Below are positions 10,053-21,000 of a stretch of DNA of 64,000 bases, piece by piece. The stretch covers positions 992,001-1,056,000 of the forward strand of contig AP026134.1 of the NCBI GenBank assembly GCA_030295235.1. The letters are read 5' to 3'. The notes under the pieces are model-generated. The model made no database searches. It saw only the letters and a program-made list of their open reading frames with translations, and was not told where the DNA came from. The stretch comes from Fistulifera solaris. Lineage: Eukaryota; Bacillariophyta; Bacillariophyceae; Naviculales; Stauroneidaceae. Position numbers and translations under genes: made by a program. Every line of letters starts with the position of its first letter. The first letter of the stretch is position 1.

Positions 10053-10698
10053 AGGCTAGGAAAAGAAGATAGAGTTGTAATAGCGAAGAATAATATTGGA
10101 CAAGAATTTTTGGCGTAAACGGTACAAGGTGCGGTTATTCTAGCTTTACTTGTACCGTATAATTTTCAGAATAACGGTTTGCGTTTCAAGGAAAATACCT
10201 GTTCCACGTTCCAAAAGTTTACGTATACGAAGTAAACAGCCAGAAAATCTGAGTGAAGAGTATCAGCTCTAAGAGAAAATCTGTGTACGTAAATAAATAA
10301 GTGATGAGAAATCTGTGTACGAAATATTTTACACAGAAATTCCGATTACTGTGAATCACGATCAAATTTTTTTTTTGAAATCATCGGAATTATCAGAAAA
10401 TATTTACGTCGAAAAGCCTTGTGTATTGTTGTCTTTCGTATTTACTATATACCAAATGTGTAAGCGACTTTTCGCCACGGCTGAATTTCAGTCATGAGAC
10501 AAGTACTATTATTGAACGAAACGTCCATGTGATTGCCTTTCTCTCCCACTATCACATTATCCAAAGTTAAGTGACAACTCGAAACGGAAGAGCGTTGGTG
10601 CAATCACAGCAAAGTCGCAACAAATCGTGGACAACCGTAAACGAACAACCCGAAAAGCTCACAAAAAGTATCGAAAAGCGAAAGTGATCACGTGAAAG
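10053..10698. other. Intergenic region with one palindrome copy
   Basis: The 646 bp between the aminotransferase and the alpha-kinase are AT-rich in the middle. They hold a copy of the recurring palindrome (10476-10498). One 60-codon frame at 10315-10497 has no protein-like features and ends inside the palindrome. I see no gene. Confidence 0.5.
10476..10498. promoter_or_regulatory. Copy 2 of a recurring intergenic palindrome
   Basis: CACGGCTGAATTTCAGTCAT differs from the best copy at a few outer positions and keeps the CTGAATTTCAG core. It lies about 200 bp upstream of the alpha-kinase start. Confidence 0.5.
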
Positions 10699-11723
10699 AT
10701 GGCGTCCCGCAAATGTAAGAGTTGCGACCACACATTGAAACGAACATCATACACGGACTATCAATGGAGCAAGGGAAATGGAAATTCAAAATGCAGCACT
10801 TGCTTGGTGAGTGTGACCAAAACTGACCATCGATCAAGCTCCAATAAATCGACTTTGCCTAGGGGCACGTCGCAGTCCTCTCGTCACGACAGCGCGAGTC
10901 GAGCGAACTCGAGAACCGTGCCGACTGCTAATCACAACAGCTCCAGTAAAGCTACTAATACAGCCACCTCGCTGACGAGTGCGACCCAAACAGCCCGTCT
11001 TAACAAGTCCCACAGAGCGACGATTCCCACCGAGGCTCTGAATAATCCATTTGCTGAGGGCACATTTCGTTGGGTCGCCAAAGGCACGTACACAGACGGG
11101 CCACGTCTCGGAGAGCCATGTGCTTGCAAATGGTTCAAAACAGGTCACGTCATGGAGACGCAGTTCTTCGATACCGACTTGAAAACCTCCAAGGAAGCCA
11201 TTCGTCTCATCACGGAATGGAAGATGCGAAATTGATCGATCGCACAATTAAAGTGAATCTACCCGAAGTGTGGACCTTTACTAGTGATAGTAAGTGGGCG
11301 GGAAGAAACGCCCTCCAAGAACCCTTCATCGAACATTACCAGAAATTCAATTCGAATTCCGGGTGGGCTGATGATGGCTTTCCGTGGGCCCGCGTCATGC
11401 AAGGTTTATCTCACTTCTCCTATCACGCGTCCGGTGGAAAGACATTGCTCTGTGATTTACAGGGAGGTGTTTACAAGAACGGAGTTGTCTTGACCGATCC
11501 CGTCATCATGTCGAAGACTCGCGAGTATGGACCGACGGATTTGGGACCCCGTGGAATCAGTTCCTTCTTTAGCAGCCATATCTGCAGCGACTACTGTCGC
11601 AAAGATTGGCGCCGTCCCAGTGACCAGACCCGTTACTACCCGCGAACCTCGCACACCTCCATGGAACATCATGTCCCCACCCGTACCAGCCGTCCCAATA
11701 TGACAATGACTTCATACAAATAA
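10699..11723 (+). CDS. Alpha-kinase (MHCK/eEF2K type) with N-terminal CxxC module (one frame break)
   Basis: A 341-residue protein results when one base is restored at about 11222 (AA to AAA in TGGAAGATGCG). Residues 5-35 form a CKSC..CSTC pair separated by TDYQWSKG, resembling the Stc1-type zinc module. A serine/threonine-rich linker follows to about residue 110. The alpha-kinase domain then shows FRWVAKG, the ACKWF lysine, IDRTIKVN, LLCDLQGG, LTDPVIMS and GPTDLGPRGISSFF. It ends with SSHICSDYC, whose histidine and cysteines match the structural zinc site of alpha-kinases. Alpha-kinases phosphorylate myosin heavy chain or elongation factor 2; this substrate is unknown. A partial copy of its 3' end lies just downstream. 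Confidence 0.8.
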
Positions 11724-11856
11724 AAATTTGCCCGTCTTACTTTTGCGTGCCTAAAGTTGTCAAGAAAAGTAAATTGTAGACTGATAACTTCAAACCCTTC
11801 GTCAATCTGTTGGGGTTCATTCCGCAATACTCTGTATTCACTGTAATTTATTTTTC

Positions 11857-12030
11857 AGCGGCCATGTTTGTAATGAATACTGCCGTAGAGGATGGCGGCG
11901 TCCAGAAGACCAGAAACGCCATTGCGTCCTAAGTTGTGGTATGACCATGGAGAACGAGCGGGCTGGACAGCCCGTTCTCCCCGACGCTGGTCGTCCCAAC
12001 ATGTCAGTTGGTCATGTTAGCAACGAGTAA
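11857..12030 (+). pseudogene. Duplicated 3' end of an alpha-kinase
   Basis: Conceptual translation reads SGHVCNEYCRRGWRRPEDQ and later GRPNMS before a stop. This parallels SSHICSDYCRKDWRRPSDQ and SRPNMT at the end of the gene 130 bp upstream. The zinc-binding H-x-C-x3-C is retained. No remainder of the kinase domain precedes it, so it is a remnant or an alternative last exon. A pyrimidine-rich TTTTTCAG sits directly at its left edge, as at a splice acceptor. The similarity is read by eye. Confidence 0.65.
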
Positions 12031-12329
12031 TTCCCCTTTTGACTTACGACACCTTTATGAATTAATCATGCAAGTCGCAGTTTTGTCCCGGAAATGTCGA
12101 AACGCTTACAAGTACCTGGTACTTGCTAGGAATTTGTATAGCTCGTGCAGTCTTCGATCTCCGTCCTCCGTCCGCCTCAAAGTTCTTCGAAATTCGAATT
12201 CGCACAGACGAATAATTCGTTGAAACATTTCATTCCATGTCGTGTGATACGCAGAAGCAATCCGTATATTCGTTTCTCCAACAATTTGTAAAGCAATCAA
12301 ATAATAATTTCATCATCGTTTCCGTCACT

Positions 12330-12632
12330 ATGCCCAGTCTCGAAAAACTCATTTACATTCCTCACGGCCGTGTGAACGAACATCCCTTGACTATGGTTCT
12401 CATGGTCGACGGGGAAGCGTTCGGCAAATACAAGAAAGATCACAGTATTCCTTTGGTGGAAGTAGTCGATTCCTTTGATGTGCTCAAGTACGAAAATCCC
12501 GGAACAGCTGGTTTATTGAACAAGCCCTCTTATCAAGAGCTCAATGATGTCTTCGGGACGACCGACGAGTACAAGATTGTCGAGTACATGTTGGAAAATG
12601 GGACGCTCAGCGGACACGTGCGCTCCTCTTGA
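12330..12632 (+). CDS. SBDS N-terminal-domain-like small protein (Rtc3/Hgh-type FYSH domain)
   Basis: This 100-residue protein matches the stand-alone FYSH domain found at the N-terminus of SBDS and in yeast Rtc3. It has a KYKKDHSIPLVEVVDSFDVLK core, then GLLNKPSYQELNDVFGT and IVEYMLENGTL. Rtc3 is implicated in RNA metabolism in yeast; SBDS acts in 60S subunit maturation through further domains that are absent here. I chose the ATG at 12330 because MPSLEKLIYIPHG begins the domain naturally. An in-frame ATG at 12237 would add 31 unremarkable residues. The gene is intact. Confidence 0.75.
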   Translation: MPSLEKLIYIPHGRVNEHPLTMVLMVDGEAFGKYKKDHSIPLVEVVDSFDVLKYENPGTAGLLNKPSYQELNDVFGTTDEYKIVEYMLENGTLSGHVRSS

Positions 12633-12982
12633 GAGACAGGCTGCTTGCTTTCATGGTGTAAACCTGCATAAGCATGGTAAATATAAGTACGTATTATTAT
12701 TTATTTGCTTCTTTCCTTTAATGTACGAGCACGACGACACGATTTTGCTGGATTCTGGTTCGTGACTGAAATGCAGTCGCGGATAGGTGGAGTCTACACT
12801 TTCGACTATAGAAAGAATAAAGAATTTGAGAGGTTAGGGCTAAGGTTTAACCAGAAACTCCGCCGCACGACTCGCTCGAGACGACATATTATCTGCTTTC
12901 TGTTAATCTCCGCTCTACAACAAAAAAAATAATAAGATCTATTTTGTCTTTTTTTATTCAAAACTACATTCATCATCTTATC
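12633..12982. other. Intergenic region with one palindrome copy
   Basis: No gene is seen in these 350 bp. A recurring palindrome copy lies at 12759-12782, and an A-rich run precedes the CC2D1-like start. Confidence 0.5.
12759..12782. promoter_or_regulatory. Copy 3 of a recurring intergenic palindrome
   Basis: TTCGTGACTGAAATGCAGTC is the reverse-orientation form of the motif, with one central change. It lies about 200 bp upstream of the CC2D1-like gene. Confidence 0.45.
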
Positions 12983-15062
12983 ATGGCGTCCCAGGAGCAA
13001 GTACTGGACTTAAAACGCAAGGCTTTGGCTTGCAAAAGAGAGGGAGACATAGAGGCGGCCAAGTCGTACCTTCGAGAGGCCAAGCAACTCGAACAAAATG
13101 CAGCTGCCGAAACGAATCAAGAGAAGTCTCCTCCCAAATTGAAGAACAAAAAGAAATAGCAGCAGACAGACCTACGATTCAACAGGAAGATGTCACTGAT
13201 GATGTCATGGATCAAGAGGAAAGCGACAATGATGAAGCCCCACGCTACGAAGATCCAGTCAACAAGGCCATCGACGAAGCTAATTTGGAAGAGCTAGAAC
13301 ACAAAGACGTCCCATTTTCCGACAATGAACTAATAGACTATGAGGCCATGCAGGATATGAGAGGAATCATGAGCGAACAGTTTCCAACAGAAGCATTTTA
13401 TCAAGAACGAATATTGGCGAACAAACGAGCGGCACTCGAGAAAAAGCAGAACAATGATATTCCGGCTGCCAAACAACGTCTCATGATTGCCAAACAGCTA
13501 GAGAAAGCGTGTTCCGTATTGTTTCAGAAGTCGCAAATCGACCCAGCAGATGACGGAGAAGATTATAGTTTGCTCGATGAATTATTCGCCGCGGATGGTG
13601 CGCATTCGCAAAATGACGACTGCTTTTTCGAGCAGCTGTTTGGGAAATCGGCGACGGTTCTAGAATTGGATGACTTGGATGATATGGATGCGACTTTGCT
13701 CAAAGACATGATAGACGCTGGTATGCAAGTTCCCAGTGTCGAAGAGGTGATGCAATCGGCTGAGAAACGGAAACTCGCTGCCGTCGCTTTCAAGAGGGAC
13801 GGTAATCTGGAAGCAGCAAAAGCAGCGTTGCTCGAGTCAAAGCGATTGATTGGTAAAGCCAATCAGCTGTCGACTCTTTGCGAGCGATTGAAAACGGAGT
13901 ATCAGAAGAACTGGATCCGGAAGTAGCGTTCGGAGATCTAATGAAAGCTAACGACGAAAAGAAGATACCATCAAAGACCAAAGAAGAAATTTTGCCGACA
14001 AAGAAAATACTATCTTCGGCAGAGTACAGAGAACAAGCTGTGAAACAAAAACAACTAGGAAATAAGGACGCGGCGATTGCTGCGTTACGAATGTACAAAG
14101 AGGCCCTGGCCGAAGAGGAGAAAGCGAAAGTCGCTGCACAAAAGAAGGAGTGGATTATTGAGCTACAAAAGGAAGCTGCTCTAGCACACGAGCAAGCCCG
14201 AAGATTTGTGTATTATACTCGCTTTCTAGATGAAAAGGTTGGATCCGCCATGAGCTCGGCCTGGAGGCTTTACGCCGAGTCATGCTCGTCTCACGCAAAG
14301 GACTTGAGTTTGGGTGTCGCATCGGCTTCTTTTCGACTAGGACGACGACTGGAAAAGAACGGTTTACGATGGATTTCAGATTCGGATTACAGTTTTGTGG
14401 GAAAGTCATGCGACCCGAGTGAATGTCGGATTGAAGTATCGATTCTTGAATTAATAGAGTTACGGAATAACAAGCGTTTGTTTGCAGCACTTGGGGCAGC
14501 GCCTAAGAAAGACTATGGGGGACAAGAGCTCAATTTGCCGGATGCCACTTCCATTCGGGTAGTGATGACAATTCATCTTCCTTTAAACGCTGAGGTCGCA
14601 GATGAGAGCGAGCAAATCCTGACCTTTACAGCCACTTTAATATCCGATGATAGGAAGACGTACGTCTTTGGTTCCTCGCAATACATTCACGCGGAACGAG
14701 GTACAAGCCGTTTTGCGAAACTATTTGCACGGCGACTGTCCCGAAGACGATGTGTTTCCATTGAGGTAATCTACTCTCAAACGCTTGTGACAAAAGGACT
14801 ATTTTCGACATCTACAAAGACTGAAGAGATCTCCCTGGGTTTGGCTGCTTTTGAGCTGACAGCGTTGCAAGAGAAAAACTTCATCGCAATGGATCTCCCT
14901 CTGCTTGAAGCACGCCGAGCAGTTGGAGGCAAGATCCGTTTAGCCATTCGATCTGGTTCGCCGTTTGGTGAAGCATCGAATGTATCCAGCAAAGAAGAAA
15001 CGACTGACCCTGATCAACGTCCTGTAACGTTGGAAAACTATTCGCAATTAGTGTTTTCTTAG
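12983..15062 (+). CDS. DM14/C2-domain protein (CC2D1/Lgd family), two frame breaks
   Basis: Read through single missing bases at 13136-13138 (A3) and 13877-13879 (T3), this is a 693-residue protein. It has four DM14-type helical hairpins: RKALACKREGDIEAAKSYLR, KRAALEKKQNNDIPAAKQRL, KLAAVAFKRDGNLEAAKAAL and REQAVKQKQLGNKDAAIAAL. Acidic linkers separate them. The C-terminal part (about 430-690) is beta-rich and resembles a C2 domain. CC2D1/Lgd proteins bind the ESCRT-III subunit CHMP4/Shrub and act in endosomal sorting and signalling. Family assignment rests on the repeated DM14 pattern plus C-terminal C2, and the exact orthology is open. The start is the ATG at 12983 directly before the first repeat. 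Confidence 0.8.
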
Positions 15063-15318
15063 ATCCTTTCGGTCCTCCAATCGAAAGGATGAACCAAATA
15101 TCGATATGATTTTTCATAAAGTGTTAATGGCGATTCTTCGAATATTTTTTCTTCACCATAATCTGTTTTCTTTATCGTGACTGATCAGTCTTGCATCAGC
15201 GACACACGACGCGATCTCCTTGTTCCGCACCAATTGCAACATGACACGCTGCTTGCATTGCAAATAATGCGTTTTACCAGCAGTCTTCGTGCCACAGCAA
15301 TTATAAAAGGATAATAGA

Positions 15319-16083
15319 ATGTCTTCCTCTAGCCTGGATGATATTTTATTGCGGCAAACATGGTTTCTCTATCATCTACCTCCTACAACTCACGCTAGGC
15401 GAAAACAGTTCAGCGACAAGAACGCCTCGCGAGCATTACAAAGTGTGGGTGACAACACGTCCTATGTATCTTGGAAGTTCGCTAGTAAAGAAGCGAAAAA
15501 TGACGATTATTCCATATGGCACATGCAGTCATTCTCGAAAGAAGATGAAATGATGGTCGCAGAAGTCGTGGCTTTCTGGGAGGAACGAATTTGCTTTGCT
15601 CGAGGAAAAGCGAATTGGTACAAAGCAGCGGTTCGATGGATAGGGTGCGAGGATCACCACTGTCAGTGGAGCCAAACCGAAATGGCTTTGATGGTGACGC
15701 AATTGCTTCGCGACTCTGTTCGAGAGAAAGATTGCTCGGCCACAACTCTTGTATTTCAGGTTCCGACCCATTTGACTGATTGTGGGTTGGATACAGTTTC
15801 TTTGAGTATTCCGCCAGCAAATATGAATCAATTTTGTCAGAGTATAGAAGAGAGTCGTCCTTTGGGAGAAGATGCCTTTCCAGTCATTCGGGCGCTGCAC
15901 AACTTTGTGCGGCAAAATTTCAACTTGAACCTACAAACCTTTCGGCTCACCAAATTCACAACTTCGCAAGCCTTGATTGACCAAGATGGTCGGATTCAAC
16001 CATATAACGGTGTGTCCGCGCTTGTAAAAACTGTAACAGAACGATTAGCAACCCGTCACGGAGGCAATCATGAAAACGATTGA
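15319..16083 (+). CDS. Unrecognised protein, 254 residues
   Basis: An intact frame runs from ATG at 15319 to a stop at 16083, with ordinary codon use for the window. The product is a soluble-looking protein with no signal peptide, membrane segment or low-complexity tract. Patches such as VVAFWEERICFARGKANWYKA and PVIRALHNFVRQNFNLNL suggest a folded alpha/beta protein, but I recognise no family. The gene follows the CC2D1-like gene on the same strand after 256 bp, in which I see no feature. Confidence 0.6.
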   Translation: MSSSSLDDILLRQTWFLYHLPPTTHARRKQFSDKNASRALQSVGDNTSYVSWKFASKEAKNDDYSIWHMQSFSKEDEMMVAEVVAFWEERICFARGKANWYKAAVRWIGCEDHHCQWSQTEMALMVTQLLRDSVREKDCSATTLVFQVPTHLTDCGLDTVSLSIPPANMNQFCQSIEESRPLGEDAFPVIRALHNFVRQNFNLNLQTFRLTKFTTSQALIDQDGRIQPYNGVSALVKTVTERLATRHGGNHEND

Positions 16084-16916
16084 CGGAGATTGTGTTTTGG
16101 TCGTTTATGAAAGGATACTTGCTCTCCTCGACCTGTCTTGGGATATAGAGTTTTTTTTGAAATGGAAGGATCTTACTATATTTCATCACGAGCAATGAAC
16201 CTTCCTCGGTTGCCAGCATTCGGTTGTGAAGGAAGCTCTGTACTGTTGACTTTTTGCTTCCGGGGGATGATGGTAGTTGTTGTTTTTTTCATCTATTACC
16301 CATACATCTTTCAGGCGCAGTTACTAGCTTACATACTTTGTATACACATTTAAAGTTTGTTCTGGAGGTCCATTACTGGCAAGGACCGTGCACTACCTAA
16401 CGTAGGCTGGCCTCGTGACGAAACCATTTGGTGCCGTCACGGCATCGTTCATGGCCGAAAGTTATTTTATTTCCCTTTAACAGCCTTTCCAGGTACGGCG
16501 ATACGAAAATTGTCACGCCGTGGTAAAGAAGTGATGATGAACCAAAAATCCATCACGCGACAAATGGAATCCTATGTTTGTATTTCCTGTGAAGCCGTAG
16601 CAGTAGCTGTAAATTGACATTATAGAGTTTGGTAGTTGAAATTATGGTAATCTCTCATTTGCCGTTACAATTCTTCTCTCAATTCTCGTTGAAAATCGTT
16701 CCAAGAATGGATTATTTTCCTTAGTTGTTTGGCGATATCCAGTGACTGGAGTCCTGACGTGAGTCATGAATGGTTTTCTGACGTCGACGCAAGATTATAA
16801 TAAAGAATGTCACTACATTTTGTTGGGAGAAGAATACTGGTAATGCGTCCAGCAAGTTGCCCTTATATCCAAAGTTGTTCAAGATATTGATCATTGATAA
16901 AGCCACATGAATAGTG
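16084..16916. other. Intergenic region, no recognisable gene
   Basis: The 833 bp contain an open frame at 16357-16617 that lacks an ATG at its left end and shows no family features. No repeat or RNA gene is evident. Presumably it is the terminator of the orphan gene and the promoter of the membrane protein. Confidence 0.45.
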
Positions 16917-17930
16917 ATGGCTTCAGAACGACGGGAAGAGAGAACGATCACAGGAAACAGGGCAGAATGGGTGAAGCATTTAATAACAAAAGATGACCCG
17001 TTCCATGTTCATAAAACACTCGGCATACTTTGCTTATTTTCCTACATTATCCGATTCAGTCAATTTTCTTCCAAGGAATCAGATATGGCGTTTGGGAGTT
17101 ACCCGGAATACACGCTTCCAACGCTTATGCTGCACATGCTACTGAATCTCTCTTCGTTTGAATTCAAAATACCTCCCAAACGCATTTCTTCTGGCTACCG
17201 TATCTGGCCGGAATATCGGATTCATTCTTTCGTTTTTCTCGTGCGATCTTTACTATCCATGACACTGACGTGGTACGAGACGGTTTACAATCTACCTCCC
17301 GACTATCGATGGAATCTATTGATTGTGGTGGCGACAATGGCTGCCGCCGATTATGGATCGTCCATCAGTGGCCATCGCTCGGGTTTCGCCCGCGAGTTAG
17401 ACGTTCAGCCGGCCGTTAGATACTTTTTCTCAATAATGCAGTTCGGGGCCACGACAGTCAGTCTCCATGGGATACGACGGTATTCCTTGCATTATATCTT
17501 TTGCATGATCATTCAATGCAACGCATTCCTCATGACTATACGGCGGAAGAATTTGGCGTCGCATTCGCTCCTGGTGGGTCTCTACGGCATTATGTTAGTC
17601 ACGGGATTTCTTTTAGCCAATATCGAGCTACTACGACATCCCCTGCATCATCTCCTTCTCGTTGCATCATGTAGTGCTTTAGCTATTTCCATACGGTTGA
17701 GTCCGAATGGTGGTATTCTGCAGCCGTTGCAGAACAAATACATTCTTTGGAGTGGCATGTGGTGTTTTCTTCAAATCGTGCGTCGATATGAGTCTTCTGT
17801 CGATGGCAACCAACTTGTGACAGCACTAGCGGGTTTCTTCTTGGTTACCCATATATCCATGGCGTGGGTGGGAGTGCTTTACTGTCGAAAAGCAAGATCG
17901 AACATCAATTGGAAAGAGCGCATAATCTAA
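16917..17930 (+). CDS. Conserved-looking multi-span membrane protein
   Basis: The 337-residue protein starts at ATG 16917. After a charged N-terminus containing HVHKTLGILCLFSYIIRF, it shows roughly seven or eight hydrophobic segments through to residue 325, ending in a short basic tail. Motif-like blocks around residues 60-115 look like conserved loop signatures: TLPTLMLHMLLNLSSFEF, PPKRISSGYRIWPEYRIHS and FLVRSLLSM. They combine histidines, arginines and aromatic residues. I do not recognise the family. A polytopic enzyme acting on lipids is one possibility, but nothing in the sequence proves it. The gene is intact and converges on the repeat protein, 90 bp away. Confidence 0.7.
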   Translation: MASERREERTITGNRAEWVKHLITKDDPFHVHKTLGILCLFSYIIRFSQFSSKESDMAFGSYPEYTLPTLMLHMLLNLSSFEFKIPPKRISSGYRIWPEYRIHSFVFLVRSLLSMTLTWYETVYNLPPDYRWNLLIVVATMAAADYGSSISGHRSGFARELDVQPAVRYFFSIMQFGATTVSLHGIRRYSLHYIFCMIIQCNAFLMTIRRKNLASHSLLVGLYGIMLVTGFLLANIELLRHPLHHLLLVASCSALAISIRLSPNGGILQPLQNKYILWSGMWCFLQIVRRYESSVDGNQLVTALAGFFLVTHISMAWVGVLYCRKARSNINWKERII

Positions 17931-18020
17931 AGGACCAAATTCAAACATATCGTAAAACAGACTTTATAGCAGAAATATATAGAACGATTTTGCCTCAGAG
18001 GGCGCGACTCTGCGACATTA

Positions 18021-21000
18021 CTACATGGTATCCTTCTGAGTAAGCCAGTCACCACTAGCAACCGCCTTAGTTTCCTCTTGAGTAAATTCTAATGGATCGA
18101 AAAACATGTCATCTTCCTCCATTTCATCAAAGGAGTCATGGCCTTGACTTTTCTCTTCCTGCCCCATATGATCCCCGTATTGCGTCAGCGGTTGGTCCTG
18201 TGTTAAGTCCATTTCAAACATTGGTTCATGATTTGCTACGGATGGAGGATGATCAGAAGGGTAAGTTGTACACTCGGACTGTTGCTGCTTTTCTGTCCCG
18301 GACACCTCAGCATGCGGGTCGTCAATTTCAGGGTGTTGTTCTTCTTGTTCTACTTCAGCGTGCGAGACATCGACTTCAGCCGTTTCTTCTTGTCCTATGT
18401 TCCCAGATACTTCAGCTTGCGCGTCATTGACTTCAGCAATTTCTTCTTGTTCTACGTTCCCAGATGCTTCAGCTTGCGAGTCATCGACTTCAGCCGTTTC
18501 TTCTTGTTCTACGTTCACAGATTTCCCTATCTGTATGTCATTGACTGCAGGGCGCGATTCATGTGACTCTACCATTCCAGATACCTCAGAATTCGGGTCT
18601 TCATTTTCAGGACGGGCCTCTTCGTAATCTTCGTTCGAAGATACCTCACTTTGCGAGCCACCGACTTCAGGCGCTGTCCCTTGTTCTACGTCCTTGAACA
18701 GGGTTTGTAATTCTTCTTCCATTTGTTTCTGTGACGCACCTCCATACTTCTGTACGATGTGTTCTGACAGACCTCTCTCACTCTGCTGTTCGATCTGCAT
18801 CTCTGCTACATCTAATTGTGTGTCGTCGATCACAGGACAAGCTTTCTTCGCTTTCTTTCTAGGCACAGGAATCAATGCGTGAATTTCAATGTCTTCCAGA
18901 CTTTCGCGGCGTCTTTTGGACCGCCCGTCCTCTTTCAAAGGCGTCTTGAAGGCAGGAATTTGCTGGTCCACACGAGCCATGGTAAGCAGCATGTCAACCC
19001 AGTCGGACAAATCAACATTAAACATTTTGTATGAATGGATTCCAATTTCGTCTACACCGTTGATGCTCCACACAGCATGCGAGCGGCAATACTCAAGAAG
19101 CTGCGTTAAGGTGAAGCTTCGGCGAGTGAGCCGATTCCTGTCCGCTCCTGGAAGGTAGTAATCTCCGCTGACGCATCCAAAACCCAGAGTTTGCAATACT
19201 TTTACAACTTTTATATCCGTCAATACCTTGGCTTTGGGAAGCCGGGACATGAAAGCCTTGTGATCAAGGTTAATGTAGCAGCACCAGCGATGTAGCATCT
19301 GTAATTCACTTTTATCGAGCTCGCGTTTCTTATTCTCAAAATCGAATATGTAGTTCTGGATCATATAACGCCGCACCTCCTCAAGAGTGAATTGCTTTCC
19401 AGTAATGGCTGGGTGGACAATAATCTGACTGTCTTGAACCTGGAAACCAAGCTTCTTTAAGATTCCGAGAACCGTTGCATCGATCACTCCTCCTACATAT
19501 TCTTGATGCCAAGCTCGGGAAGAACTCTTTGGTTTGTCAGCAGGCGGCTGCTTGCGCTCCTTTGTTTTCTGGACAGGCGGGCATTCATCTTCTACCGATG
19601 GTGTCTGGGTAAGAGGAGCTCTGCTTTGCCTCGCATTCATTACCGAAACCTTTATCGTTGGATCAACCAATGTATTCAAGAAGTTCAAATCGAGTTTGCG
19701 CATGGAGAAGCTGGGGAGAGGCGCACTATTGGCAGCCGCCCAAAGACGAAGCTTGGTGTAACATCGGTGTTCAAGCGAATTGACTTTGATCTTGGAAACG
19801 AACGCAAGATGGTGGACTAAAACCCGCGTTCCGTCCTGATTGTCCTTCACGGGGTCAAGCATAGCGGCATAGTCAAGCGCCCATCCCAAAAATGCTCTGA
19901 ATTCGGTCTGCAAGCGTTCTTCGCGAAAGTAATGAATGCCATGAACTCGTCCATCGCGAATAACATTCGGGATGAAGAATTCACCGGAGATTTCCTCGAA
20001 ATCGAACTCTTTCAGCATACTGACAACCTCGACGGACGAAAGGCGTTCATGATCTTGCAGTTGAGCCCATGTCACCTTGGAAATATTTGCCAAGCGAACC
20101 CAAGCTGTGACCCTTTCCATCTCAGCGGCTTTCAATTTGTGGGAGTTGGGGATGCCGTATCTTGCTAAGAAAACAGACAGCCCGACCAAAGAAAACTGGG
20201 GGGAAAGGCTTTCAGTAAACTGGAAACTCACAGTGTTTTCGTCGACTTGTTGAAAACCGACTTTTAGTAGCAATGCAATCACCTCAGTGGATGTCGGAAC
20301 AGATAGCGTTTGCTGACTAGATGCACCTTTCTTTTTCTGCTTTTGGCCAGCCGCTAGAACACTCTTATTACTTTTGGCATTCTTGTGATCTTTTGATTTG
20401 CTCTTGTTTTGCTTTTTCCGGTGAGATGAAGTGGGGGTCTTCTTGGTCGCTTTCTTTTGCTTGGTTCTTCAGGAGAGTAAGGGTCTTCATCAGAGGCTTC
20501 ATCCTCTAGATCTAGTCGACGCGGCCGTGCGTTGGTGATGGATGGCTTCGAATAATAGCTTTGGGTGTCTTCGGTTTCGGCAATATAGGCGTCCAAAGCT
20601 TCATGTAGACTCGTAAAGTAGTCAATACCTAGAGTGCCTTCGCCCTTCTTTACCCCAGGTCGCAAATAGAGATAGTTTTGAAGAGTACCCCCTTTGACGA
20701 TCTTCCATCCTTCGCGTTCCAACGTAGACGCGTTCACTATGACATCCGAGACATCAGATGACTGGGGCAAGGGCTGGCCCGGGTCCATCAGTTTCGTACG
20801 ACCATTGGGTGTCGTCACAGCATCGTTCTTGTTTACTTCGCTGGGACTCCAGCCGTATGTTTCACGCAAATATTCTTCCAATTCGTGGCGTTGAAAGCTT
20901 CGTCCGCCCAAGTAGCGGGGTTGACTGTATAACATGTTCAAGTCTACTCTGGAACGATGCTCGTACCAGCCTTCATCCTCCAGCTTGTCCCAAGCAACTT

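Noticed and set aside
16357-16617. 86-codon frame between two genes
   Set aside because: Starts at a non-ATG codon and shows no protein features.
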